This document shows positions 55,700 through 64,000 of a DNA stretch of 64,000 nt, in pieces. How positions within the stretch are numbered: the stretch's first letter is position 1; each line of letters begins with the position of its first letter. The translations under genes and the position numbers were made by a program. This DNA is from Streptomyces sp. H27-H5 (GTDB taxonomy: Bacteria > Actinomycetota > Actinomycetes > Streptomycetales > Streptomycetaceae): assembly GCF_026627505.1 (NCBI RefSeq), contig NZ_JAPNLK010000023.1:1-64000 (forward strand). Direction: 5' to 3'. The notes below the pieces were generated by a model. The model saw only the letters and a program-made list of their open reading frames with translations, was not told the origin of the DNA and made no database searches.

Positions 55700-56436
55700 G
55701 GCTCACCCTGCGCGTCTGGCGCCAGCGCAACCCCGAGACCCCGGGCGCCATGGCCTCCTACGAGGTCGACGGCATCTCCCAGGACATGTCGTTCCTGGAG
55801 ATGCTCGACACCCTCAACGAGGACCTCATCCTGCGCGGCGAGGACCCGGTCGCCTTCGACCACGACTGCCGCGAGGGCATCTGCGGAGCCTGCAGCCTCG
55901 TCATCAACGGTGACGCCCACGGACCCGAGCGCACCACGACCTGCCAGCTCCACATGCGTTCCTTCGCCGACGGGGACACCATCGACGTCGAGCCCTGGCG
56001 GGCCTCGGCCTTCCCGGTCGTCAAGGACCTCGTCGTCGACCGCAGCGCCTTCGACCGGATCATCCAGGCCGGCGGCTACATCACCGCCCCCACCGGCGCC
56101 GCCCCCGAGGCGCACGCCACCGCGGTGCCCAAGCCGGCCGCCGACCACGCCTTCGAGCACGCGGAGTGCATCGGATGCGGTGCGTGCGTGGCCGCCTGCC
56201 CCAACGGCTCGGCCATGCTGTTCACCTCCGCCAAGGTCAACCACCTCAACGTCCTGCCGCAGGGCTCGCCCGAACGCGAGACCCGCGTCCTCGACATGGT
56301 GGCCCGGATGGACGACGAGGGATTCGGCGGCTGCACCCTGACCGGCGAGTGCGCCACGGCCTGCCCGAAGGGCATCCCGCTGCCGTCGATCGCCGCGATG
56401 AACAAGGAGTGGCTGCGGGCGGTCCGCAAGGGCTGA
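55696..56436 (+). CDS. sdhB: Succinate dehydrogenase/fumarate reductase iron-sulfur subunit
   Basis: A 246-residue protein with three clusters: [2Fe-2S] ([16 protein letters not shown] and TTCQLHM), [4Fe-4S] ([12 protein letters not shown]) and [3Fe-4S] ([15 protein letters not shown]), in the order seen in all SdhB proteins. Electrons from SdhA pass to the membrane quinone through these. ATG 55696 overlaps the sdhA stop (ATGA). It is the last gene of the operon. Confidence 0.95.
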
Positions 56437-56607
56437 CCGGGCCGTGTGAGCCCCGTACGAGCGTCCTCCGCCGGGTCCGGGCCGGCCGGCCCCGGTTCCC
56501 CCGGCCTGGGCCGATCGGCTGACCCGATCCGCCGACCGGGCGCTCGTGCGGGCCGTACGTCGCGCCGCGCCCCGGCGGCGCGCGGCGCGTGGGGGACAGT
56601 GAGCCCC

Positions 56608-57254
56608 ATGCCAGAAGCCCCCGCCGGGACCGGACCGCGCCGCCGCACCGTGTTGGCCGCCGCCCTCGCCCCGCTCGCGGTGGCCGGCTGCGCCTCCGAG
56701 GAACCCGCCGGTCCGGCGCCCGGCCCCCAGGCCGTCGCCAAGGACGCCGTCGTGATGGTGATCCGGCACGGGGAGAAGCCGTACGCCGGGGACACCGGCG
56801 AGGACGAGGACGGCAACGAGGACCCCGGCTTCCTGGCCGGCCGGGGATGGCGCCGCGCCGAGGAACTGCACCGGCTCTTCCCGCCGAGCCGCGGTTCCGT
56901 CCTGCCCGGCCCGCGGCCGTCTTCGCCACCGGCGGCAAGCCGCCCGCCCCGGCCCGCTGCAAGCAGACCGTCGAGGCGCTGGCCGCCGCGCTGAAGACCC
57001 CCGTCCGCACCGAGTTCGGCATCGGCGCCGAAGCGGGACTGGCCCGCGCCGCCCTGGCCGCGCGGATGCCCGTGCTCGTCTGTTGGGAGTACGCCGGCAT
57101 GCCCCGCCTGGTCCGCGCCCTCGGCGCACACCAGGTCCTCGGGGTCCCCGCGATCTGGCCCGACCGCTACGACCTCGTCTGGGTCTTCACCCGCCGGCGG
57201 GGCGAGTGGAGCTTCCGCGAACTCCCGCAGCAACTGCTGCCGGGCGACGCCTGA
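56608..57254 (+). pseudogene. Histidine phosphatase-like lipoprotein, frameshifted
   Basis: The N-terminus is a lipoprotein or Tat-like signal (RRRTVLAAALAPLAVAGC), then VVMVIRHGEKPYAGDTG with the RHG phosphohistidine motif. At about 56895-56920 the frame changes: the first frame gives SRGSVLPGP then nonsense, while homology resumes as RPAAVFATGGKPPAPARCKQ and runs through VLVCWEYAGMPRLVRALGAH to a stop at 57254. Joined, the protein would be about 215 residues. A one-base change in a GC run explains it. Either the gene is broken or this is a sequencing error. Confidence 0.75.
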
Positions 57255-57285
57255 GCCTTCCCGGTGCCTGCCCGGGAGGCGGATG

Positions 57286-59712
57286 TCAGCCCCCGCCCTC
57301 GCCCCCGAGTGCCCGCGCCAGGTAGCCCGCCGTGACGCTGCCGGGCGTGCGGGCCACCTCGCGCGGGGTTCCCGACGCGATCACGCGGCCGCCCGCCGCA
57401 CCACCGCCCGGGCCCATGTCGAGGACCCAGTCCGCGCCGGCCACCACCGCCATGTCGTGCTCCACGACCACCACCGAGTGCCCGGCGTCCACCAGGCCGT
57501 GCAACTGCCGCATCAACACCCGCACATCTGCCGGGTGCAGTCCCGTGGTCGGCTCGTCCAACAGGTACAGGGTGTGGTCGCGGCGCGAGCGCTGGAGCTC
57601 CGACGCCAGTTTGACGCGCTGCGCCTCCCCGCCGGACAGTTCGGTCGCCGGCTGGCCCAACCGCAGGTAGCCCAGCCCGATCTCCTCCAGTGCCCGCAGG
57701 CTGCGGCCCGCCGCCGGGACCTCCGCGAAGAACCCCGTCGCGGCCTCCACCGTCAGACCGAGCACCTCCGCGATGTTCAGGCCCCGATAACGGACCTCCA
57801 GCGTCTCGGAGTTGTAGCGGGCGCCCGCGCACTGCGGACACGGTGCGTACGTACTCGGCAGGAACAGCAGCTCCACCGACACGAACCCCTCGCCCTGGCA
57901 GGTCTCGCAGCGGCCGCCCGGCACGTTGAAGGAGAACCGGCCGGCCTTCCAGCCGCGCGCCTTCGCCTCCTCGGTGGCCGTGAAGAGCCTGCGCACCACG
58001 TCGAACAGCCCCGTGTACGTGGCCAGGTTGGACCGCGGGGTCCGGCCGATTGGCTTCTGGTCCACCTCCACGAGGCGGCGTACGGGAAAGTTCGGATCGG
58101 TGAGCCGCCCGGACACCTCCTCGGCGAGCGCCTGCCCGACGAGCGTGGACTTCCCGGACCCGGACACGCCGGTGACGGCGGTGAACACCCCCAGCGGGAA
58201 CTCGGCGTCGACACCGCGCAGGTTGTGGCGCCGTACCCCGCTGAGCCGGATCGTCGCGCCGGCGGTGCGCGCCGGTCGGGGCGCGAGGGGTTCCTCCGTC
58301 CCGAACAGGGCCCGCGCGGTCGCCGATTCGGCCACGTCGGCCAGTGCGGCCGGGGGCCCGCAGTGCAGCACTTGCCCGCCGTGCTCGCCGGCCGCCGGCC
58401 CGACGTCCACCAGCCAGTCCGCGTGGCGCACCACGTCCAGGTGGTGTTCCACGACGAAGACGGTGTTCCCGGCCGCCTTCAGCCGGTCCAACACGCTCAA
58501 CAGGGCTTCGGTGTCCGTCGGGTGCAGCCCTGCCGAGGGCTCGTCCAGGACGTACACCACTCCGAACAGGCCCGACCGCAACTGCGTGGCCAGCCGCAGC
58601 CGTTGCAGTTCGCCCGCCGACAGGGTGGGTGCGGTGCGGTCCAGGCTCAGGTAGCCGAGTCCCAGCTCGGTGACGGGGTCGATGCGCGAACGCAGGTCCT
58701 CGACCAGGACCCGCGCCGCCTCACCCTCCGAGGGCGCCGTCGCCAGCACCTCGTCCAGGTCCGTCAGCGCGAGCGCCGCCGCCTCGGCGATCGTGCGGCC
58801 CGCGAAGGTCACCGCCAGGGCCTCGGGGCGAAGACGACGCCCCTCGCACACCGGGCAGGGCGCGTCGGTGAGGAACCGCTCCGCCCGGGCCCTGAGGGTG
58901 GCGCTCCTGCTGTCGGAGAACGTCCGCATCACGTACCGGTGCGCGCTCATGTACGTGCCCTGGTAAGGCCGTTGGATGCGGTCCGCGTCGCGCACCGGGT
59001 GCACGGTCACCACGGGCTGTTCCTCCGTGAACAGGATCCACTCGCGGTCCTTGGCCGCCAACTCCCGCCAAGGGCGGTCGACGTCGTACCCGAGCGCGTC
59101 GAGGACGTCCCGCAGGTTCTTGCCCTGCCAGGCACCCGGCCAGGCGGCGATCGCGCCCTGGCGGATCGACAGGTCGGGATCCGGTACGAGGAGTTCCTCG
59201 CTGGTGTGGTGTACGCGCCCCAGCCCCTGGCAGGAAGGGCAGGCGCCCGCGGCCGTGTTGGGGGAGAAGGAGTCCGAGTCGAGCCGTTCGGCGCCGTCGG
59301 GGTAGGTGCCCGCCCGCGAGTACAGCATCCGCAGGGAGTTCGACAGCAGCGTCACCGTGCCCACCGAGGAACGCGAGCCGGGCGAGGAACGTCGCTGCTG
59401 CAACGAGACGGCGGGCGGCAGGCCCGTGACGGAGTCCACCTTCGGGGCGCCGATCTGGTGGATCAGCCGGCGGGCGTACGGGGCCACGGACTCGAAGTAG
59501 CGGCGTTGGGCCTCGGCGTAGAGCGTCCCGAACGCCAGGGAGCTCTTGCCGGATCCGGAGACGCCGGTGAAGACGGTGAGCGCGTCGCGCGGGATGTCCA
59601 CGTCGACCCCGCGCAGATTGTGCTCCCGGGCGCCCCGGACCCGTACACAGGGGTCGTGGCTCGGGCTCGGGGGGCCGGGGGCGTACGGGCCCGGGGTGGG
59701 GGAGTGGTGCAT
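57286..59712 (-). CDS. UvrA-like ABC ATPase (UvrA paralog)
   Basis: An 808-residue protein with two UvrA-type ATPase halves. Walker A motifs are GVSGSGKSSL (near 50) and GVSGSGKSTL (near 520). ABC signatures LSAGELQRLRLA and LSGGEAQRVKLA, and Walker B DEPSAGLHP and DEPTTGLHP are intact. Zinc motifs CPSCQGLG, CPVCEGRR and CETCQGEGF...CPQCAG are present. It is shorter than housekeeping UvrA (about 950) and lacks most of the UvrB-binding region. Such paralogs occur beside antibiotic genes (DrrC-like) and give drug resistance, or they are repair accessories. ATG 59712. Confidence 0.88.
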   Translation of the reverse strand: MHHSPTPGPYAPGPPSPSHDPCVRVRGAREHNLRGVDVDIPRDALTVFTGVSGSGKSSLAFGTLYAEAQRRYFESVAPYARRLIHQIGAPKVDSVTGLPPAVSLQQRRSSPGSRSSVGTVTLLSNSLRMLYSRAGTYPDGAERLDSDSFSPNTAAGACPSCQGLGRVHHTSEELLVPDPDLSIRQGAIAAWPGAWQGKNLRDVLDALGYDVDRPWRELAAKDREWILFTEEQPVVTVHPVRDADRIQRPYQGTYMSAHRYVMRTFSDSRSATLRARAERFLTDAPCPVCEGRRLRPEALAVTFAGRTIAEAAALALTDLDEVLATAPSEGEAARVLVEDLRSRIDPVTELGLGYLSLDRTAPTLSAGELQRLRLATQLRSGLFGVVYVLDEPSAGLHPTDTEALLSVLDRLKAAGNTVFVVEHHLDVVRHADWLVDVGPAAGEHGGQVLHCGPPAALADVAESATARALFGTEEPLAPRPARTAGATIRLSGVRRHNLRGVDAEFPLGVFTAVTGVSGSGKSTLVGQALAEEVSGRLTDPNFPVRRLVEVDQKPIGRTPRSNLATYTGLFDVVRRLFTATEEAKARGWKAGRFSFNVPGGRCETCQGEGFVSVELLFLPSTYAPCPQCAGARYNSETLEVRYRGLNIAEVLGLTVEAATGFFAEVPAAGRSLRALEEIGLGYLRLGQPATELSGGEAQRVKLASELQRSRRDHTLYLLDEPTTGLHPADVRVLMRQLHGLVDAGHSVVVVEHDMAVVAGADWVLDMGPGGGAAGGRVIASGTPREVARTPGSVTAGYLARALGGEGGG

Positions 59713-59785
59713 TCGCCCCACTTTAGTGCGGCGGGACCGTCGCCTCCGCTCCCGCCCCCCGATCACATCGGCATGCGGCGCCCGC

Positions 59786-60775
59786 TCAGAGCCCCGCGAG
59801 CCGGGCCAGCCCCGCGAAGGAGTCCAGCAGGGCCGTCCGGTCGTGGGTGGAGGTCGTGACCAGCAGTTCGTCCGCCTCCGTCGACCGCGCGACCTCGGTC
59901 AGCTCCGCCGCGACCTGCTCCGGAGTGCCGTGGATGTGCCCGACCAGCGCGCCCTCGTACAGTTCGCGCTCCTTCGGGTTCATCTCCAGCGCCTCGACCT
60001 CCTCGGCCGGCCGGAGCGGCGGGAAGCTGCCCCGGGTGCGGGAGTACGCGAGCGACCACGCCTCCGGTACCAGGATCCGGCGGGCGGCCTCCTCCGTCTC
60101 GGCGACCGCCACGGTTCCGGAGACCATCACGTACGGCTCCGCGCCCCAGGCGGACGCCCGGAACTCCTCGCGGTAGCGCTCCACGACCTCGGTCACCTTC
60201 GCCCGGCCCCGCAGATCCCCGACCACCATCGGCAGCCCGGCCCGCGCCGCGATGCCCGCGCCCTCGCCGGTGGCCAGCACGTAGGGCGTGATCGGCAGTC
60301 CCTCCGCCGGACGGGCGTGGACCTGGGGGTGGGCGCGCTGGGTTCCGTCCAGCCAGCCCAGCAGCTCGGTCAGTTGCTCCTCGAACAGGTCGGCGTCCCT
60401 GGTGTCCCGTCCCAGTGCCCGCCGGATCCCGTCCGTGAAGCCGACCGAGCGGCCGAGGCCCATGTCGACGCGGCCGGGGAACAGGGACTCCAGGACCCCG
60501 AACTGTTCGGCGACCACCAGCGGTTGGTGGTTGGGCAGCATGACCCCGCCCGTGCCCACCCGGATCCTGTGCGTGGAGGCGGCCACGGCCGCGGCGAGCA
60601 CGGTCGGCGCGGAACCGGCGACGCCGGGCACGCTGTGGTGCTCCGACACCCAGAAGCGGTGGTAGCCCAGTTCCTCCGCGGCGCGCGCCAGCGCCACGGT
60701 GTCGCGCAGCGCCTGCGGGGCGCTGTGGCCCTCGCGGGTCCGGGACCGGTCGAGTATCGAGATTTTTCGGATCAC
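59786..60775 (-). CDS. LLM-class flavin-dependent oxidoreductase (MsnO8 type)
   Basis: A 329-residue bacterial-luciferase-like enzyme: KISILDRSRTREG, AEELGYHRFWVSEHHSVPG and IRVGTGGVMLPNHQPLVVAE form the start of a TIM barrel, with LFPGRVDMGLGRS. It uses reduced FMN or F420 to act on an unknown substrate. The start is GTG at 60775; longer frames upstream are low in information. It stands alone, divergent from the HAD phosphatase. Confidence 0.88.
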   Translation of the reverse strand: MIRKISILDRSRTREGHSAPQALRDTVALARAAEELGYHRFWVSEHHSVPGVAGSAPTVLAAAVAASTHRIRVGTGGVMLPNHQPLVVAEQFGVLESLFPGRVDMGLGRSVGFTDGIRRALGRDTRDADLFEEQLTELLGWLDGTQRAHPQVHARPAEGLPITPYVLATGEGAGIAARAGLPMVVGDLRGRAKVTEVVERYREEFRASAWGAEPYVMVSGTVAVAETEEAARRILVPEAWSLAYSRTRGSFPPLRPAEEVEALEMNPKERELYEGALVGHIHGTPEQVAAELTEVARSTEADELLVTTSTHDRTALLDSFAGLARLAGL

Positions 60776-60913
60776 ACCGGTGTCAACGTCGTGGAGCGAG
60801 GAGGATTCCCCGGTCCGGGAGGGCGCGAGGGGGATTGCACCGCGGGTCGAGCGCCGGCGGGTCGGCGCGGGCCTGACCGGCGCCACGTCGACGGCGGAAC
60901 CTAGGCTGGTCGT

Positions 60914-61411
60914 ATGACGCGTGAGACCGACAACCGCCGCCCGCTGGCCGTCTTCGACATCGACAACACCCTGGCCGACACCGACCACCGGCAGCACTTT
61001 CTGGAGCGGCGCCCCCGGGACTGGGCGGGTTTCTTCGGAGCGGCCCCGGCTGATCCGCCGCTCGCGCGCGGGGTGGCGCTGGCGGTGGAGAGCGCGGCGG
61101 ACTGTGAGGTCGTGTACCTCACCGGGCGCCCCGAACGGTGCCGTGCGGACACCGTCGAGTGGCTGACCCGGCACGGTCTGCCGGAGGGGCGGCTGTGGAT
61201 GCGGGGCAACCAGGACCGCCGCCCGGCCCGGACGACGAAGCTGGAGGTGCTGGGGCGGCTCGCCCGGGGGCGGGACGTGCGGATGCTCGTGGACGACGAC
61301 GAGCTGGTCTGTCAGGCGGCCCGGACGGCCGGCTTCCGGGTGGTGCTCGCGGACTGGGCGGCGGACGCGCCGGAGCTCAAGTCCGCCCAGGAGGGCGAGG
61401 GCCGCACCTGA
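60914..61411 (+). CDS. HAD-superfamily phosphatase
   Basis: A 165-residue protein. Motif I is VFDIDNTLADT (catalytic Asp pair), motif II is VVYLTGRPERCR, and motif III/IV includes KLEVLGRLA and LVDDDE. The layout resembles the phosphatase domain of T4 polynucleotide kinase, which acts on 3' phosphates, but small-molecule phosphatases look alike. ATG 60914. Confidence 0.85.
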   Translation: MTRETDNRRPLAVFDIDNTLADTDHRQHFLERRPRDWAGFFGAAPADPPLARGVALAVESAADCEVVYLTGRPERCRADTVEWLTRHGLPEGRLWMRGNQDRRPARTTKLEVLGRLARGRDVRMLVDDDELVCQAARTAGFRVVLADWAADAPELKSAQEGEGRT

Positions 61412-61505
61412 GAGGCGGCCCCCGCGTGCCGCCCGGGGCGGGGCGCGGCGGCCCTCGCCTTCGACCGGGAGGCGTCAGACCTCCCGTCTCTCCCCAGACC
61501 TCGCG

Positions 61506-61721
61506 TCACTCCTCGCCGTCGATGCGGAAGCCCACCTTGAGGCCGACCTGGTAGTGGCCGATCTCGCCGTTCTCGATGTGTCCGCGCACCTGCGTGACCT
61601 CGAACCAGTCGAGGTTGCGGATCGTCTGCCCCGCGCGGGCGATTCCGTTCTTGATGGCCTGATCGATGCCCTCTGGAGAGGTGCCGACGATCTCGGTCAC
61701 CCGGTACGTGTGGTGGGACAT
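61506..61721 (-). CDS. Dodecin
   Basis: A 71-residue flavin-storage protein. HHTYRVTEIVGTSPEGIDQA, DWFEVTQVRGHIE and HYQVGLKVGFRI are diagnostic; Trp38 in LDWFEV stacks flavins. Twelve copies form a shell holding FMN, FAD or their degradation products. ATG 61721. Monocistronic. Confidence 0.95.
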   Translation of the reverse strand: MSHHTYRVTEIVGTSPEGIDQAIKNGIARAGQTIRNLDWFEVTQVRGHIENGEIGHYQVGLKVGFRIDGEE

Positions 61722-61828
61722 GGGGTCTCCCGACAGTGGTCGCTGTTGCCTTGTTCCAAGGTGCCCCAGTAAGTCCAGGTCCGCGAACTTTGCGTGAACA
61801 ATCCCGAGCGAAAGGTCTTGACCAGCCT

Positions 61829-61844
61829 ATTGGTCTATGCCAAT
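61829..61844. promoter_or_regulatory. Candidate DasR-responsive element
   Basis: ATTGGTCTATGCCAAT matches 12 of 16 positions of the DasR consensus ACTGGTCTAGACCAGT as I recall it. It is near-palindromic and lies 40 bases before a sugar-binding lipoprotein gene, next to a -35-like TTGACC (61818-61823). DasR is the N-acetylglucosamine-responsive GntR repressor of Streptomyces. Confidence 0.55.
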
Positions 61845-61883
61845 TTCAAGCCATCTGAGATCCATCCCCAGAAGGTGACCCCC

Positions 61884-63146
61884 GTGAAGATGCGCTTCCT
61901 CGCCATGTGCACCGTTCTCGCGGCCGCGACCGCCCTCACCGGCTGCAGCCCGGTGGCCGGATCCGAAGGCGGGCCCGAGAAGGTGACGCTCTGGTTGATG
62001 AAGGGCAGCGCCTCGGACGACTTCATCGCGAAGTTCACCGCCGACTTCGAGAAGGAGCACGCCGGCATCGACCTGGACGTCAAGATGCAGGAATGGACGG
62101 GCATCGGCGACAAGGTCAACGCCGTCCTCAAGGGCACGAGCAAGGAGAGCGCCGACGTCATCGAGGTCGGCAACACCCAGGTGGCCCAGTACGTCGAGAC
62201 CGGCGGCATCTCCGAAGTCACCATGGACGGGCTGCGCGACTGGGACAGCAGACACTGGCTCAAGGGCCTCTCCGACCCGGGTAGCGTCGACGGCGCCCAG
62301 TACGGAGTTCCCTGGTACGCCGCCAACCGGGTGGTGATCTACAACAAGGAACTCTTCGCGAACGCCGGGATCACCACCCCGCCGAAGACCCGTCAGGACT
62401 GGATCCAGGCCACCCGGCGGCTCGACAAGGGCGAACAGCAGGGCATCTACCTCCCCGGCCAGAACTGGTACGTCCTCGCCGGCTTCATCTGGGACGAGGG
62501 CGGCGAACTCGCCGTGCAGACCAACGGTGAGTGGGCCGGCGCGCTCGACGACGAGAAGGCCCTGAACGCCATGGAGTTCTACCGGCAACTCCAGGGACTC
62601 GGCGACGGCCCCAAGGACGCCGACGAGGAGACACCCCCGCAGTCCGAGGTCTTCGCGCGCGGCCGGATCGCCCAGATCATCGGCCCGCCGAGCCAGGCGG
62701 CGGCGATAGAGGCCGCCAACCCGGCCCTGAAGGACAAGCTCGGCTTCTTCCCCATCCCCGGCAAGAGCACCGAGAAGCCCGGCGCCGTCTTCACCGGCGG
62801 ATCCGACCTGATCATCCCGGAGAAGGCGGGGAACCGTGAGCACGCCGTGGACCTGATCACGGCGCTCGTCAGCGAGAAGTGGCAGACCGAACTCGCCACC
62901 ACCATGAGCTACGTCCCCAACAAGACCACCCTCGCCCACGTGGTCGAGGGCAACGAGGGCGCCGCCACCATGGCCGTCGGCGCCGCCCAGGGCCGGGCCA
63001 CCCCGCAGTCCGCCCGGTGGGCCGAGGTCGAGGCCGAGAACCCCATCAAGCCGTACATGACGGCCGTGCTCACCGGACAGGACCCCCAGCGGGCCGCGAA
63101 GACCGCCTCGGAGTCCCTCAGCCGGATCCTCGGCTCCGACCACTGA
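61884..63146 (+). CDS. Sugar ABC transporter substrate-binding lipoprotein
   Basis: A 420-residue lipoprotein with lipobox LTGC. The mature part is a family 1 solute-binding protein: VTLWLMKGSASDDFIAKFTA, VIEVGNTQVAQYVETGGISE, YGVPWYAANRVVIYNKELFA. It should deliver an oligosaccharide to a permease. No permease or ATPase genes follow; in Streptomyces several sugar systems share a common ATPase (MsiK), but the missing permeases make this an orphan. GTG 61884 has GAAGG at a suitable distance. A DasR-like site upstream suggests control by aminosugars. Confidence 0.85.
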   Translation: MKMRFLAMCTVLAAATALTGCSPVAGSEGGPEKVTLWLMKGSASDDFIAKFTADFEKEHAGIDLDVKMQEWTGIGDKVNAVLKGTSKESADVIEVGNTQVAQYVETGGISEVTMDGLRDWDSRHWLKGLSDPGSVDGAQYGVPWYAANRVVIYNKELFANAGITTPPKTRQDWIQATRRLDKGEQQGIYLPGQNWYVLAGFIWDEGGELAVQTNGEWAGALDDEKALNAMEFYRQLQGLGDGPKDADEETPPQSEVFARGRIAQIIGPPSQAAAIEAANPALKDKLGFFPIPGKSTEKPGAVFTGGSDLIIPEKAGNREHAVDLITALVSEKWQTELATTMSYVPNKTTLAHVVEGNEGAATMAVGAAQGRATPQSARWAEVEAENPIKPYMTAVLTGQDPQRAAKTASESLSRILGSDH

Positions 63147-63347
63147 GGCGACCCCCACGATCGAGGCGACGCCGACCGCGACAAGGGCCCCCTCCCGCGG
63201 GTCCGCCCGCGCGTCCGCCGAGTTCAGCGTTCGCACATCCGGCCGCCGCTGAGCGGTCATGTCGAATCCAGCCGGTCACGGAAGAAGTAAAGGAGCCAGG
63301 CCACCAACCTGCCGGCCTGTCTCTCCGTGCCCGGATCAGGAGCAGCC

Positions 63348-64000
63348 ATGACCATCGCACCCCTGTCCCCGTCCCCCCTCGCGCCCCCCACCCTCCCCGC
63401 CGCCCCGGCCGTCCCCCTCGCCCCGACGCTCCCCGCCGCCCGCCCCGCGCCCGCGGGCCCCCGGTACGCCGTCCGGCTCGCCCGCGACGAGGACGAGGTA
63501 CGGGCCGCCCAGCGGCTGCGCCACCAGGTCTTCGCCGGGGAACTCGGCGCCCGCCTCGACCACGCCGAGCCCGGCCTGGACGTCGACGCCTTCGACGCCT
63601 ACTGCGACCACCTCCTCGTCGTCGACGAGGAGAGCGAGCAGGTCGTCGGCACCTACCGACTGCTTCCCCCGGAACGCGCCGCCGTCGCGGGCCGCCTCTA
63701 CTCCGAGGGCGAGTTCGACCTCGGCGCGCTGGCCCCCATCCGCCACGACCTCGTCGAGGTCGGCCGGTCCTGCGTCCACCCCGACCACCGCAACGGCGCC
63801 GTCATCGCCCTGATCTGGGCCGGCCTCGCCCGCTACATGGACCGTTCCGGCCACAACTGGCTCGCCGGCTGCTGCTCCGTCCCGCTCGCCGACGGCGGGG
63901 TGCTGGCCGCCGCCACCCGGGAGACCGTCCTGCGACGCAACCTCGCCCCCGAGGAGTACCGCGTCACCCCGCACCTGCCCTGGAGTCCCGAGGGCATCAC
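63348..64000 (+). CDS. GNAT-type acyltransferase (OlsB/hemolysin-like), 3' end outside
   Basis: The first 217 residues are seen. A Pro/Ala-rich start (1-38) precedes a GNAT fold: YAVRLARDEDEVRAAQRLRH, then QVFAGELGARLD and VEVGRSCVHPDHRNGAVIAL. This matches the Acetyltransf_5 family, which includes the N-acyltransferase that makes lyso-ornithine lipid. In many actinomycetes the next gene is a PlsC-type acyltransferase; that would lie beyond the window. ATG 63348 has AGGAG six bases upstream. Confidence 0.82.
   Translation, partial: MTIAPLSPSPLAPPTLPAAPAVPLAPTLPAARPAPAGPRYAVRLARDEDEVRAAQRLRHQVFAGELGARLDHAEPGLDVDAFDAYCDHLLVVDEESEQVVGTYRLLPPERAAVAGRLYSEGEFDLGALAPIRHDLVEVGRSCVHPDHRNGAVIALIWAGLARYMDRSGHNWLAGCCSVPLADGGVLAAATRETVLRRNLAPEEYRVTPHLPWSPEGI

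Overview
The window comes from a high-GC actinomycete, almost certainly a Streptomyces or a close relative. Supporting signs are very GC-rich coding sequence with G/C at third positions, many GTG starts, GTGA/ATGA start-stop overlaps, and families typical of the genus: an sIHF-like nucleoid protein, an RpfD-type muralytic enzyme, a class F sortase, a SpoIIE-type phosphatase, a Methyltransf_19 gene and PF03640 lipoproteins. It reads as ordinary chromosome with a decayed left end. No RNA gene, CRISPR array or polyketide/peptide-synthetase gene was found.

Layout. 0-3.2 kb is an accessory, decaying zone. It holds the edge of a probable IS66-type element, an IclR regulator cut off beside it, a wHTH/membrane-protein pair behind two tandem palindromes, a short xanthine-dehydrogenase fragment, and an MFS exporter with frameshifts and an internal deletion. 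3.4-9.4 kb has a secreted PIG-L deacetylase with a C-terminal propeller-like region, an extra sIHF paralog, an MFS transporter and a PucR-type regulator. 9.9-14.5 kb is a four-gene redox locus (cytochrome b-like protein, NuoF-ferredoxin fusion, two lipoproteins). 14.7-20.3 kb mixes regulators and small enzymes, including panD, a deleted metallophosphoesterase and a deleted SUKH gene. 20.4-26 kb has gnd, an RpfD-like protein, a DMT permease lacking its expected stop and an unusual zinc-ribbon SDR.

26.6-37.6 kb holds an unassigned 58-aa peptide, a sugar-nucleotide-type epimerase, a lipase-maturation-factor-like membrane protein, a DUF6777-like lipoprotein, a PAS-GAF-PP2C-ATPase phosphatase, an Fpg/Nei glycosylase, an ECF sigma factor, a CapA-like lipoprotein and a universal stress protein. 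37.7-46.2 kb is rich in envelope functions: LysX, a polysaccharide deacetylase, a class F sortase with two surface proteins sharing a C-terminal tail, a DUF4239 protein and a His/Pro-rich surface protein. 46.5-64 kb has a methyltransferase coupled to a PAS-GGDEF-EAL protein, a monooxygenase/TetR pair around a palindrome, a LysR-sdhCAB locus around another palindrome, a frameshifted histidine phosphatase, a UvrA paralog, an LLM flavoenzyme, a HAD phosphatase, dodecin, an orphan sugar-binding lipoprotein with a candidate DasR site, and the start of a GNAT acyltransferase.

The genes form many small transcription units. The clearest units that should work together are the 9.9-14.5 kb redox locus, the sortase locus, sdhCAB with its LysR regulator, and the two divergent regulator/enzyme pairs with palindromes between them. 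Several strong hairpins mark unit boundaries. At least six genes are broken, and three of those lack a central segment while keeping both ends.
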